Counted from the stretch's first letter, positions 1 through 5,522 are shown. The stretch: 14,396 bases of DNA from Planctomycetales bacterium (GCA_025997475.1 BNUQ01000049.1:1-14396); one strand, 5' to 3'. The notes: generated from the letters alone by a model not told the origin. A program made the numbers and translations.

Positions 1-2
1 AG

Positions 3-314
3 CCGTTGGCGGAAGCGTTATCGGCGGCGGTTGATTGGTGCGTTGGCAATGACGTGTTGCGGGATTTTTTGAGTGAGCATAGAACGGAGGTGATTGGTAT
101 GTTGACGGCAGAATTTGACCTTGACGAGGCGCGCGAGGTGTGGCAAGAGGAAGCGAGAGAGGAAGGCGAACAACTCGGCGAACGGCGCGGCGAGCAATTA
201 AAAGCGTTGCAAGTAGCCCGTGCGATGAAGGAAAAGGGACTGTCTGATAACGTGATAATCGAAATAACGCAATTAACGCCGCGGGATATTGCGGGACTTT
301 TTGCGGGAGCATAG
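3..314 (+). CDS. Rpn/YhgA-like nuclease, C-terminal part (5' end outside window)
   Basis: The reading frame enters from the left edge and ends at TAG 312-314. The visible part reads ...AIDWC-like helix, LRDFLSEHRTEV, then DEAREVWQEEAREEGEQ, the usual C-terminal tail of Rpn (recombination-promoting nuclease, PD-(D/E)XK, formerly called putative transposase) proteins. The catalytic N-terminal domain would lie upstream and cannot be seen. Inside the gene, GGAGGTG at 86-92 stands six bases before an in-frame ATG at 99, so a separate 71-residue C-terminal product (99-314) is likely. In studied Rpn genes such an internally started product acts as an antitoxin of the full nuclease. Family recognition comes from remembered sequence pattern, and the internal start is inference. 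A duplicated copy of the same segment follows directly. Confidence 0.7.
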   Translation, partial: PLAEALSAAVDWCVGNDVLRDFLSEHRTEVIGMLTAEFDLDEAREVWQEEAREEGEQLGERRGEQLKALQVARAMKEKGLSDNVIIEITQLTPRDIAGLFAGA

Positions 315-543
315 AACGGAGGTGATTGGTATGTTGACGGCAGAATTTGACCTTGACGAGGCGCGCGAGGTGTGGCAAGAGGAAGCGAGAGAGGAAGGCG
401 AACAACTCGGTGAACAGCGCGGCGAACAGCGTGTTCGCCAAGAGATGATTTTAGGAATGCTGTCGCGCGGACATTCGCCGCAAGCGGTGTCGGATTTTAC
501 CGGCATTCCGCTGTCGCGAGTAGAACAAATTATTATCAATTAG
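289..543 (+). pseudogene. Duplicated Rpn C-terminal fragment with its own internal start
   Basis: Bases 293 to about 431 repeat bases 61 to about 199 almost exactly (offset 232 bp, not a multiple of three, so the copy is in another frame). The frame open from TTG 289 repeats LRDFLxEHRTEVIGML and the coiled, charged DEAREVW...EEGEQ segment. It then diverges to a different ending with a helix-turn-helix-like look (SRGHSPQAVSDFTGIPLSRV). No nuclease domain precedes it, so it is a remnant of a second rpn paralogue or of a recombination between two. GGAGGTG at 318-324 and ATG at 331 are kept, so a 70-residue antitoxin-like protein (331-543) could still be made. Whether it is expressed cannot be told from the sequence. 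Confidence 0.6.
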
Positions 544-570
544 TCGCGAGAAATTGAGGTTGTAGGTATA

Positions 571-612
571 AAGCAAGCCGGCGCATCACGGAGTTGATGT
601 GCCGGCTTGTTT
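571..612. terminator. Strong inverted repeat, possible two-way terminator
   Basis: AAGCAAGCCGGCGCATCA (571-588) pairs with the right arm 595-612 over about 18 positions with two G:T pairs, leaving a six-base loop (589-594). It lies between the converging ends of the rpn remnant (+) and the small-peptide end of the repressor operon (-), where a two-way terminator fits. No long T run follows on either side, so it may work only weakly as a Rho-independent terminator, or may be a boundary repeat. Confidence 0.55.
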
Positions 613-618
613 GTGAGG

Positions 619-717
619 TTATTTAAGCGGATATTCAAGTTTAATGCTTGTTTCGCCCTCGACTTTTATCGGGTTGCCTTTGGCGCTTTTACGCCTGCTT
701 AATGTTTCAATGTTCAT
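619..717 (-). CDS. Predicted 32-residue basic peptide
   Basis: On the - strand an ATG (717-715) opens 32 codons ending in TAA (621-619). The peptide starts MNIETLSRRKSAKGNPIK and ends KLEYPLK, with nine Lys/Arg and no hydrophobic segment. A Shine-Dalgarno-like AAGGGTG lies four bases upstream of the ATG. It follows the zinc-ribbon nuclease gene by 26 bp on the same strand, and the hairpin at 571-612 follows it, so it looks like the last gene of the repressor operon. No family is recognised. It could be a small regulator, an antitoxin-like partner of the upstream protein, or a chance frame. Confidence 0.45.
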   Translation of the reverse strand: MNIETLSRRKSAKGNPIKVEGETSIKLEYPLK

Positions 718-743
718 AATTCACCCTTATTTGTGTTGGTGGC

Positions 744-1727
744 TTACGTTTCGGTGTAGTAAATTTGTGAATAACCGCACCCGCGACAACTGCAATAAGC
801 AATCAAATTAAAACCATCTTTTTTACCTTGTAACTTGAGGTTGCCACACTTTGGGCACTTGCCTTTTACGCCGATATTTTTTTTACAATTTTTACAGTTC
901 AAATAGCCTCCGAATTTACCTTCGACAATTGAAAATTTTGTTTCTCCACATTTTTCGCAAGATATAGCGTTTTTTTGCGGTGTTATGTTCGCCAGTCGTT
1001 GCCTGTCAGATGAAGTTTTACTAATTGATTTTTCCCATGGAGGAATAATCCCGTGAGTTCTCAAATTGCGGTCAATCCAATATATGAAATCAGGAAAATT
1101 CCTTGAATCTAAACTTATTAGTCTGAGGTTATTGTCAGTATAAATTCGTAATTTGCATCTCATATTTTTTTCATACTCTGCATTGCCTTGCATCCCCCAA
1201 TATTCAACGTAAATATCATAATCTATGAGATACCAGTCGCAACGATATTTCTTGTTTAATATCTCTTTTTCGTATTGATACTTTACTCCGCTAACAAAAA
1301 GAAAATTATCTATTGCTTGTTCGTAGTGAGAGCGAACTTTATGTCCTGCCATTGTTGGGCATAGCGGGTCTGGCATTGGCTTGATTTGAGTCGTATTGCT
1401 GATGGCAAATGTAGATTTCTTGACATTGACGGCATTTTGATACCTTTCGTATGCTTTTCGATTCCATCTATTAAGCCGAATTTTATTTTTTAACAACGAA
1501 ATGTATTCGCTTGCGCGGTTACTAAAATCATCTTTCCATTCCCTCAGTAAGTCCGGGAGAAACAATTCGATTAACCAACAGAGAGCACCAAAAGAAACAA
1601 AAAATATAGCAAGTGAATACACCTTATATCCATCAGGTAGATGGATATAATAACCTAAACCAACAACACCTGACAGTAAAAGCATTGCGGACAAAACAAC
1701 CAAAAGTGTCGGTATTTTATTTTTCAT
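744..1727 (-). CDS. Membrane-anchored PD-(D/E)XK-like nuclease with two zinc ribbons
   Basis: The 327-residue product has two hydrophobic segments (about residues 7-27 and 38-57) and then a soluble part that should face the cytoplasm. Residues about 130-215 look like a PD-(D/E)XK nuclease fold: SHYEQAI (E136), KYQYEKEI, CDWYL (D164), then the strand IYVEYWG (E175), as in the nuclease domains attached to helicases and topoisomerase-type zinc fingers. The C-terminus carries two four-cysteine ribbons: C257-x2-C260 with C278-x2-C281, and C291-x2-C294 with C312 or C314 and C317. The first resembles the C4 finger of topoisomerase IA tails. It lies 53 bp downstream of the phage repressor on the same strand, as lysogenic accessory genes do. 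Role is inference: DNA cleavage near the membrane, perhaps excluding other phages. The fold call rests on motif pattern only. Confidence 0.6.
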   Translation of the reverse strand: MKNKIPTLLVVLSAMLLLSGVVGLGYYIHLPDGYKVYSLAIFFVSFGALCWLIELFLPDLLREWKDDFSNRASEYISLLKNKIRLNRWNRKAYERYQNAVNVKKSTFAISNTTQIKPMPDPLCPTMAGHKVRSHYEQAIDNFLFVSGVKYQYEKEILNKKYRCDWYLIDYDIYVEYWGMQGNAEYEKNMRCKLRIYTDNNLRLISLDSRNFPDFIYWIDRNLRTHGIIPPWEKSISKTSSDRQRLANITPQKNAISCEKCGETKFSIVEGKFGGYLNCKNCKKNIGVKGKCPKCGNLKLQGKKDGFNLIAYCSCRGCGYSQIYYTET

Positions 1728-1780
1728 GATATTGTTCTTTCACGCATTCATTTGACGAATTGGATATACATCAAGTTGTT

Positions 1781-2170
1781 TCAAGCAGTTGCAGACATTG
1801 TTTGAAATCCGCCCACAGGATTTTCTTTTTTTTGGCGCAAAAATTCTAACACCTCGCCGGCAATTTTATGCCGCTCTTCTTTACTTAATTCATTCCAACT
1901 TTCAAGGACAATTTTGAGGTTATCGTCGTAAATTTCATTTTTTTTCATATTTTGCAAATCCGGCACCTTGCCGGTAAGCAGTTCGTCCCAACTCACGCCT
2001 GATTTTTCAATTACAAGATTTAGTGTCTCAAGTGACGGATGCGCGTAGCCGTTTCGCCACTTGCAAACCAATGAATTACTTACATTGAATAAATCCGCCA
2101 CTTCCAGCGCTTTCGACACGCCTAAAAGTGAAAAAATTTTTTCACACAATTCTTTATTTTTAAGTATCAT
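1781..2170 (-). CDS. CI-like phage repressor (HTH)
   Basis: The 129-residue protein has an N-terminal helix-turn-helix (about residues 12-45: LGVSKALEVADLFNVSNSLV then CKWRNG) followed by SGVSWDELLTGK, a pattern shared with the Bac_CI_repr/XRE repressors in which the target-site helix is followed by a WLLTG motif. Residues 85-118 form a charged helical tail, which may serve for oligomerisation. There is no peptidase domain, so RecA-driven self-cleavage is not expected. It is transcribed away from the phage operon and lies next to two matching palindromes (2182-2196 and 2224-2240) that are its likely operators. Its ATG (2170) has no strong Shine-Dalgarno, so translation may be weak or start near the mRNA end. 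Role inferred: keeps the phage operon off and controls its own operon. Confidence 0.75.
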   Translation of the reverse strand: MILKNKELCEKIFSLLGVSKALEVADLFNVSNSLVCKWRNGYAHPSLETLNLVIEKSGVSWDELLTGKVPDLQNMKKNEIYDDNLKIVLESWNELSKEERHKIAGEVLEFLRQKKENPVGGFQTMSATA

Positions 2171-2181
2171 AAGATTTATTT

Positions 2182-2196
2182 TCTACTTGTAGTAAA
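2182..2196. promoter_or_regulatory. Operator candidate O1 of the repressor switch
   Basis: TCTACTTGTAGTAAA is a near-palindrome matching the second site (2225-2239) at 13 of 15 positions. It lies 12 bp upstream of the repressor start codon and just upstream of the TTGACA of the rightward promoter, where binding could block the repressor's own promoter. Confidence 0.6.
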
Positions 2197-2204
2197 TTTT
2201 TGAC

Positions 2205-2233
2205 TTGACATTGGCGGTTTTCGTTTTACTTTT
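2205..2233 (+). promoter_or_regulatory. Probable rightward promoter of the phage operon
   Basis: A perfect TTGACA (-35) lies at 2205-2210. Sixteen to seventeen bases later comes a weak -10 (TACTTT, 2227-2232) that sits inside the second operator. A repressor bound there would cover the -10, which fits a lysogeny switch. The -10 match is poor (3 of 6), so the exact start site is uncertain. Confidence 0.5.
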
Positions 2234-2240
2234 AGTAAAA
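2224..2240. promoter_or_regulatory. Operator candidate O2, perfect 17-bp palindrome
   Basis: TTTTACTTTTAGTAAAA is a perfect palindrome around T2232. Its centre is 43 bp from that of O1 (about four helical turns), so two repressor dimers would lie on the same face of the DNA. Confidence 0.65.
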
Positions 2241-2283
2241 ATGAAATTGTTCAACTGCCGCTCTCCTTTATCGGACGAATCGA

Positions 2284-2580
2284 ATGAATACTTTTTCAGA
2301 GCCGTCAATGTCGTTGTGGTCGAAGATAGTGTTTTTTTTGTCGCCGCGCAAGTCGGTGGTGCGCAAGCATCACGTGCTTTATATCGTAACGGCGGCGAAC
2401 TGTCTGTTGTGCGAGCGGGTGATGGGCAACGTCGGTCAGTTGTTTGAAAACATCGTCGAGATTGACCAAGACGAGATTGCGGACCGAGATGACCGTGATG
2501 CGATACTGGCGTCGATTGCGCTAAATGATAATCGGTTGCCGGTGTTTCGGATAGACGGCGGCAACTGGCTGGGCGTGTAA
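2284..2580 (+). CDS. Glutaredoxin-like protein
   Basis: This 98-residue protein has an N-terminal stretch of about 29 residues and then a glutaredoxin/thioredoxin-type fold. Residues 30-43 (HHVLYIVTAANCLLC) give the first strand and the redox motif CLLC (C40, C43). L85-P86-V-F is the cis-proline loop, followed by the strand RIDGGNWLG, as in glutaredoxins (usual form TVPxVFIDGxxIGG). There is no signal peptide, so it should act in the cytoplasm. It is the first gene after the operator region. Filamentous phages such as f1 need host thioredoxin together with the pI ATPase for assembly, so a phage-coded relative may fill that role; it could instead serve redox reactions. The start at 2284 lacks a clear Shine-Dalgarno, and M9 (2308) is another possible start. 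Confidence 0.65.
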   Translation: MNTFSEPSMSLWSKIVFFLSPRKSVVRKHHVLYIVTAANCLLCERVMGNVGQLFENIVEIDQDEIADRDDRDAILASIALNDNRLPVFRIDGGNWLGV

Positions 2581-2601
2581 AAGTGAAAAAGGGGGGCGGA
2601 G

Positions 2602-2874
2602 ATGAAACCGGCAGAAATCCAGCAAATCGTCGAGTTATTGCGTAAAGAGATTTTGCAACTGATAGAGCAGTCCAATAAAAATGCGTTGCCGAAAAAGCTG
2701 ATGACGGTGGCGGAATTTGCGAAACACAAGCGGGTGACGGAGCGGACGGTTTATCGGTGGATAGCGGAGGGGATATTGTCGTCGAGTTTGTGCCGTAAGA
2801 CGTGCGGTGGGATATTGATAGACGTTTACGCAGAGGATGCGCAATGTTTGCTGAGCAAGAATTATCGGCGTTAA
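2602..2874 (+). CDS. Small helix-turn-helix DNA-binding protein
   Basis: The 90-residue product has a charged N-terminal helix (residues 3-25, likely for pairing) and an excisionase/MerR-type HTH_17 segment: LMTVAEFAKHKRVTERTV then YRWIAEGIL (residues 33-59), ending with a short strand such as GGILIDV that matches the wing of this class. A good Shine-Dalgarno, GGGGCGGAG, lies directly upstream of the ATG. It follows the glutaredoxin gene by 21 bp. In phages this class works as a transcription regulator or excisionase. With no integrase seen, a regulatory role in the early operon is more likely. The target is unknown. Confidence 0.65.
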   Translation: MKPAEIQQIVELLRKEILQLIEQSNKNALPKKLMTVAEFAKHKRVTERTVYRWIAEGILSSSLCRKTCGGILIDVYAEDAQCLLSKNYRR

Positions 2875-2896
2875 AAATCTGTTAGAGGGCAGACCA

Positions 2897-3706
2897 ATGA
2901 ATGATGAAGTCAGCATTTCGGAGAGTTCGGCGAAATTTTATTTGCGGGAATTTGCCGATGACCGGAAATCTTTGGACTATGTGAATGAAATTAGTAATCG
3001 GATATTGAAGATATGCAATCGTCGGGTGCGGGACAAGTTGTTGTTGGGACAAGAGTTACAGAAGTTGCGGGAATTTTTTCGCGAGAAGTTACAAATTGGA
3101 GAATTTGATTACGGCACGGATTTTTTTGGTTATGCGCGTTTTAAGTTCGGTATTGCGGATAAAACGGCATATGCCTTGATGGCGACGGCGCGGGCGTGGG
3201 ACGGTTTTAATTTTGACCGGTTGCCGAATGTTTGTGCTTATACGGTGTTATGCGAATTGGATTACACTGATTGCGCGGCATTGCGCCAGCATATTTACGG
3301 GTTATTGTGCGGTGGAGCGGTGATAACGACGCCGATGGCGCGCAAAGCGATAAAGATGTTTCGGAAGATGGTGCCGTTGCACAAGATAACGGTGGATTCG
3401 ATGCGGGAATTATTTGAGCATCAACAGCCGGCGCCCAAGATAGCGGTTTCGCGGGAAACGGCGGTTGAAGAGGCGGTTGCCGAGAACGCAGAGTCGGCGA
3501 CAAAATCGGAAGCGGATATGTTTGTGGCAAAGGTGAGCGATGAAGCGGCTGTCGAATCTGATTGTCGTTTTTATTTTCGCAAGTTCAAGATGGACGCGGT
3601 AGAAATACGGGTTATTTACAATAGTCAACGGGTTGAGTTGCAAGATGTTATCGGGGCGTTGGAAGAGATGAAGTTGTATGTTTCTAATCCGGCAAATTCT
3701 TGTTAA
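2897..3706 (+). CDS. DUF3102-like regulatory or replication-associated protein
   Basis: The 269-residue protein carries LGQELQKLREFF (residues 50-61), a G-E-F-D-Y-G turn, FFGYARFKFGIADKTAYALM and a following helix. That is the pattern of DUF3102-type proteins: a long helix, then a HTH-like FGI(S/A)xxTA segment. Such proteins are found in phages, plasmids and integrative elements, often beside replication genes, but their function is not established. Residues 170-210 are rich in Ala and Glu and probably flexible, and the last 50 residues form a separate small domain. AGAGGG at 2884-2889 serves the ATG. It lies 22 bp after the HTH gene and ends before a hairpin, so it closes the early part of the operon. 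Confidence 0.5.
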   Translation: MNDEVSISESSAKFYLREFADDRKSLDYVNEISNRILKICNRRVRDKLLLGQELQKLREFFREKLQIGEFDYGTDFFGYARFKFGIADKTAYALMATARAWDGFNFDRLPNVCAYTVLCELDYTDCAALRQHIYGLLCGGAVITTPMARKAIKMFRKMVPLHKITVDSMRELFEHQQPAPKIAVSRETAVEEAVAENAESATKSEADMFVAKVSDEAAVESDCRFYFRKFKMDAVEIRVIYNSQRVELQDVIGALEEMKLYVSNPANSC

Positions 3707-3719
3707 CAAGAAAATTTTT

Positions 3720-3742
3720 GCGGCGCTGATGCCGCCATTTTT
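3720..3742 (+). terminator. Short hairpin with T run, likely partial terminator
   Basis: GCGGC (3720-3724) pairs with GCCGC (3731-3735) across a six-base loop, followed by ATTTTT (3737-3742). With only five base pairs it may only reduce read-through between the regulators and the single-strand binding protein gene. Confidence 0.45.
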
Positions 3743-3756
3743 GAAAGGAGAAAGTT

Positions 3757-4212
3757 ATGTTTGCGAAGGCGAAAATCGTGGGGACGTTGACGACGTATCC
3801 TCAGCAGGGACGGAACTACCATGAGGACGGAATGTCGTATGTGTTGGTGGAAGTGGCGCAAGACGAGCGTGTGCCGGACAAGATGTTGCGAATGCGGCAG
3901 TTTAAGTGGCGCGAGGGTAGCACTTACAACGGACAGCAGAAAATGGGGGCGTTGCAGGACAAAATCGGCGGTTATTGCATTTGGTTGTCGGATTTGAAAG
4001 AACTCGGCGATACGAAGCCGGGTGATGTGGTGGAAGTGAATGCGGTGTTAATACCGGTGTGCATAGCGAAGCAGGAGAGGGACGAGCGGGGAGCGCCGAC
4101 CGGCAATCTTTACAATTCTCCGATACCTGAGATGCGATTTTTCATTGACGGAGTGTTGAAAAGAGCGGCGGAGCCGGTGCGGACGCCGCATTTGTCGGAG
4201 GGCAAGAAATGA
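3757..4212 (+). CDS. Probable single-strand DNA binding protein (gene V-like)
   Basis: The 151-residue soluble protein begins MFAKAKIVGTLTTYP, continues with Y-HEDGMSYVLVEVAQD and ends a beta-rich region with GDVVEVNAVLIPVCIAK and EMRFFIDGVLKR. This alternation of strands, with a KxVGTLT opening and a GDxVEV strand, is what one expects of an OB-fold protein. It sits where filamentous phages keep gene V, just before the tiny virion proteins and the major coat gene. The expected role is to coat phage single-stranded DNA in the cytoplasm before export. The assignment rests on position and predicted fold; no specific family motif is recognised. AAAGGAG at 3744-3750 gives a strong start signal, six bases before the ATG. 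Confidence 0.5.
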   Translation: MFAKAKIVGTLTTYPQQGRNYHEDGMSYVLVEVAQDERVPDKMLRMRQFKWREGSTYNGQQKMGALQDKIGGYCIWLSDLKELGDTKPGDVVEVNAVLIPVCIAKQERDERGAPTGNLYNSPIPEMRFFIDGVLKRAAEPVRTPHLSEGKK

Positions 4213-4274
4213 TGCTTTACGCTGTTATCGGGAGTTTCGTTTTGTTCGTTCTGACGATTGCGAAATTGGGGTAA
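4209..4274 (+). CDS. 21-residue hydrophobic peptide, pVII/pIX-like candidate
   Basis: ATG 4209 overlaps the stop of the preceding gene and opens 21 codons ending at TAA 4272-4274. The peptide (MMLYAVIGSFVLFVLTIAKLG) is one membrane-spanning helix with a basic residue near the C-terminus. GGAGGG at 4197-4202 lies six bases upstream. Filamentous phages code tiny one-helix cap proteins (pVII, pIX, about 30 residues) at this place, directly after gene V. This one is shorter than those, so the role is inferred from position, size and hydrophobicity. Confidence 0.55.
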   Translation: MMLYAVIGSFVLFVLTIAKLG

Positions 4275-4293
4275 AGCAAGCAGTGAGGATGAA

Positions 4294-4473
4294 ATGACTG
4301 ATAATCTTAATGACATAGGTGAGTTGGTTGTCGCTTTGATAGTGGCGGTAACGTCATCTATATTTCCATTATTGTTGGTGGTGTCGGCGTTTTGGTGTTT
4401 TTTTCGCTTTATTAAGCGGTTTGTCTTTCCGTTTCACATTGACACGATTATCACCAAAGCCGACAGGAAATGA
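4294..4473 (+). CDS. Small membrane protein, possible minor virion protein
   Basis: From ATG 4294, served by GAGGA at 4285-4289, the product has 59 residues. It has an acidic N-terminus (MTDNLNDIGEL), one long hydrophobic helix (about residues 11-35, VVALIVAVTSSIFPLLLVVS onward), then FFRFIKRFVF and a basic end (KADRK). This charge layout, acid outside and basic inside, is like that of filamentous coat proteins. An upstream in-frame start at 4258 would add 12 residues but has no better ribosome site. It could be a cap protein or a membrane assembly factor. Confidence 0.5.
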   Translation: MTDNLNDIGELVVALIVAVTSSIFPLLLVVSAFWCFFRFIKRFVFPFHIDTIITKADRK

Positions 4474-4504
4474 TAAGCGGTAACCGTTAGTGTTTTATCT
4501 ATTT

Positions 4505-4700
4505 ATTCGCGCGTTCGCGACGACAGATTTTCGAGGGATAGTGAAGGTAAAAATCGCGGACGCGCCAAGGTAGCGTTTTGCCGATGCGTAAATTTGCCGA
4601 GCGCGGCGCGGTTTGCCGCGCCGCTAATCGGTGGTTAATGCCGGAAGCGGACGGGTGTTATCGTCCGCTGGCGGCATCCCGATTGCGCGGTAAAACGCGG
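4505..4700. repeat. Structured element A (four-stem fold, twin of element B)
   Basis: Four stems can be drawn. Stem 1 is 4509-4520 with 4554-4565 (12 bp, one T:G). Stem 2 is 4573-4583 with 4688-4698 (11 bp) and encloses the next two. Stem 3 is 4603-4611 with 4616-4624 (GCGGCGCGG, loop TTTG). Stem 4 is 4638-4653 with 4662-4677 (6 + 8 bp around a small internal loop). The same fold, with different loops, recurs at 12354-12592. It fills the gap between the small membrane protein gene and the 36-residue peptide. It may be an origin, packaging signal, RNA processing site or a dispersed repeat. Confidence 0.65.
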
Positions 4701-4751
4701 GTAATGCGACGATGTTGGAGTTTTCCGTAAGATTTAATTGGGTGAATGACT

Positions 4752-4862
4752 ATGACCAATGACATTATTAAATCCGCCGTAATGTTTATGGGATTAGGAA
4801 TAATCGGTTATATTTTTGGTGCGGCGATTCGTTGGATTATCGCTATTTTTTTCGACAGATAA
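4752..4862 (+). CDS. 36-residue one-helix peptide, pIX/pVII-like candidate
   Basis: ATG 4752 opens 36 codons ending at TAA 4860-4862. The peptide starts MTNDIIKSAVMFMGLGIIGY, spans the membrane once and ends in a basic and aromatic stretch (IRWIIAIFFDR). Its size matches pVII and pIX of the f1 group (32-33 residues), and it lies just before the major coat gene. GGGTGA at 4741-4745 is a modest ribosome site. The ATG at 4746 would add two residues but stands too close to that site. Function is inferred from size and place. Confidence 0.55.
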   Translation: MTNDIIKSAVMFMGLGIIGYIFGAAIRWIIAIFFDR

Positions 4863-4935
4863 GAAGTTATGACGTTAAAAAAGACCGGCTGGCCACCGAT
4901 TTTTCATTTTTCTTTTTTTAGAAAGGAACCAAAAA

Positions 4936-5220
4936 ATGTGGAACAAATTGAAATTGTGGTTGAATGACCACGCTCGTGCCATTGGCACGTGTGCGATTGC
5001 GGGCACGACCGCGCTCGTTCTGGGTGATAACGTTTTTGCCGCGGATACTCCGACTACGTTAGCGGATGTTTTCGGCGCTGACGGGTTGGGGACGATGATT
5101 ACCGATGCTGCGGCAGCGCTTGGCGATGTGATTAAAGCGGTTGCGCCGGTTATTTTGGTTGGCGCGGCGGCGATCTTCGCTGTTCGGTTTATCATGAAGA
5201 TTTTCCACGTGGCGAAGTAG
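4936..5220 (+). CDS. Major coat protein precursor (pVIII type)
   Basis: The 94-residue precursor starts with a basic region and a hydrophobic segment ending NVFA, a signal peptidase site after A35. The mature protein would be 59 residues: an acidic, amphipathic N-terminal part (ADTPTTLADVFGADGLG), one membrane helix (about 68-84, VAPVILVGAAAIFAV) and a basic C-terminus (R84, K88, K94). This is the standard pVIII plan: acidic outside, hydrophobic middle, basic tail facing the DNA, about 50 residues when mature. The precursor waits in the inner membrane and is assembled around the DNA during export. AAAGGA at 4922-4927 is a strong ribosome site, as expected for the most abundant virion protein. 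A terminator-like structure follows. Confidence 0.9.
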   Translation: MWNKLKLWLNDHARAIGTCAIAGTTALVLGDNVFAADTPTTLADVFGADGLGTMITDAAAALGDVIKAVAPVILVGAAAIFAVRFIMKIFHVAK

Positions 5221-5289
5221 CCGGCCGCTCGGTGTTGCAAATTCCTCTGGTGCGTCGGTGGTGATTGGTTACTGCCGGCGCATTTTTTT
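5220..5289 (+). terminator. Terminator-like structure after the major coat gene
   Basis: GCCGGC (5220-5225) can pair with GCCGGC (5274-5279), and a T7 run follows at 5283-5289. The inner 48 bases fold weakly. In f1 a terminator stands at the same place, directly after gene VIII, so that the coat protein is made in excess over pIII. The long loop makes this call moderate. Confidence 0.45.
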
Positions 5290-5303
5290 GAAAGGGGGCA
5301 AGT

Positions 5304-5522
5304 ATGCGATTGTTGTTATTGATATTTGCGTTAATGACAGGAGTGTGGGCGGGCGAGTTTGACGAATTGGCGGAAATGTCACCGGAAATAATTACGGAAG
5401 CGGCGGGTATGACGGAAATAACCGGAATACTTTATGATATAAAGGTATTGTTGATTTTGCTTGCGGGTTGGGCAGTTCACGATGTATGGGACCGATATGC
5501 GCGGCGGAAAAACTTCTATTAA
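5304..5522 (+). CDS. Small secreted membrane protein between pVIII and pIII genes
   Basis: The 72-residue product begins with a clean signal peptide (MRLLLLIFALMTGVWA, cut after A16). It continues with an acidic periplasmic part (GEFDELAEMSPEIITEAAG), one membrane helix (about 46-59, IKVLLILLAGWAVH) and a basic, aromatic tail (WDRYARRKNFY). The layout is again that of a coat protein, so it may be a second or minor coat protein, perhaps a cap component next to pIII. GGGGG at 5294-5298 lies five bases before the ATG. Its end overlaps the start of the pIII-type gene by 26 bp, which points to translational coupling. No named family is recognised. Confidence 0.6.
   Translation: MRLLLLIFALMTGVWAGEFDELAEMSPEIITEAAGMTEITGILYDIKVLLILLAGWAVHDVWDRYARRKNFY

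Noticed and set aside
2205..2447. 80-residue open frame at the start of the phage operon
   Set aside because: It covers the promoter and operator and overlaps the glutaredoxin-like gene in another frame. It has no ribosome site and no domain pattern.
4869..4967. 32-codon frame overlapping the start of the major coat gene
   Set aside because: No ribosome site, low-complexity content, and it would run through the coat gene's own ribosome site and signal peptide.
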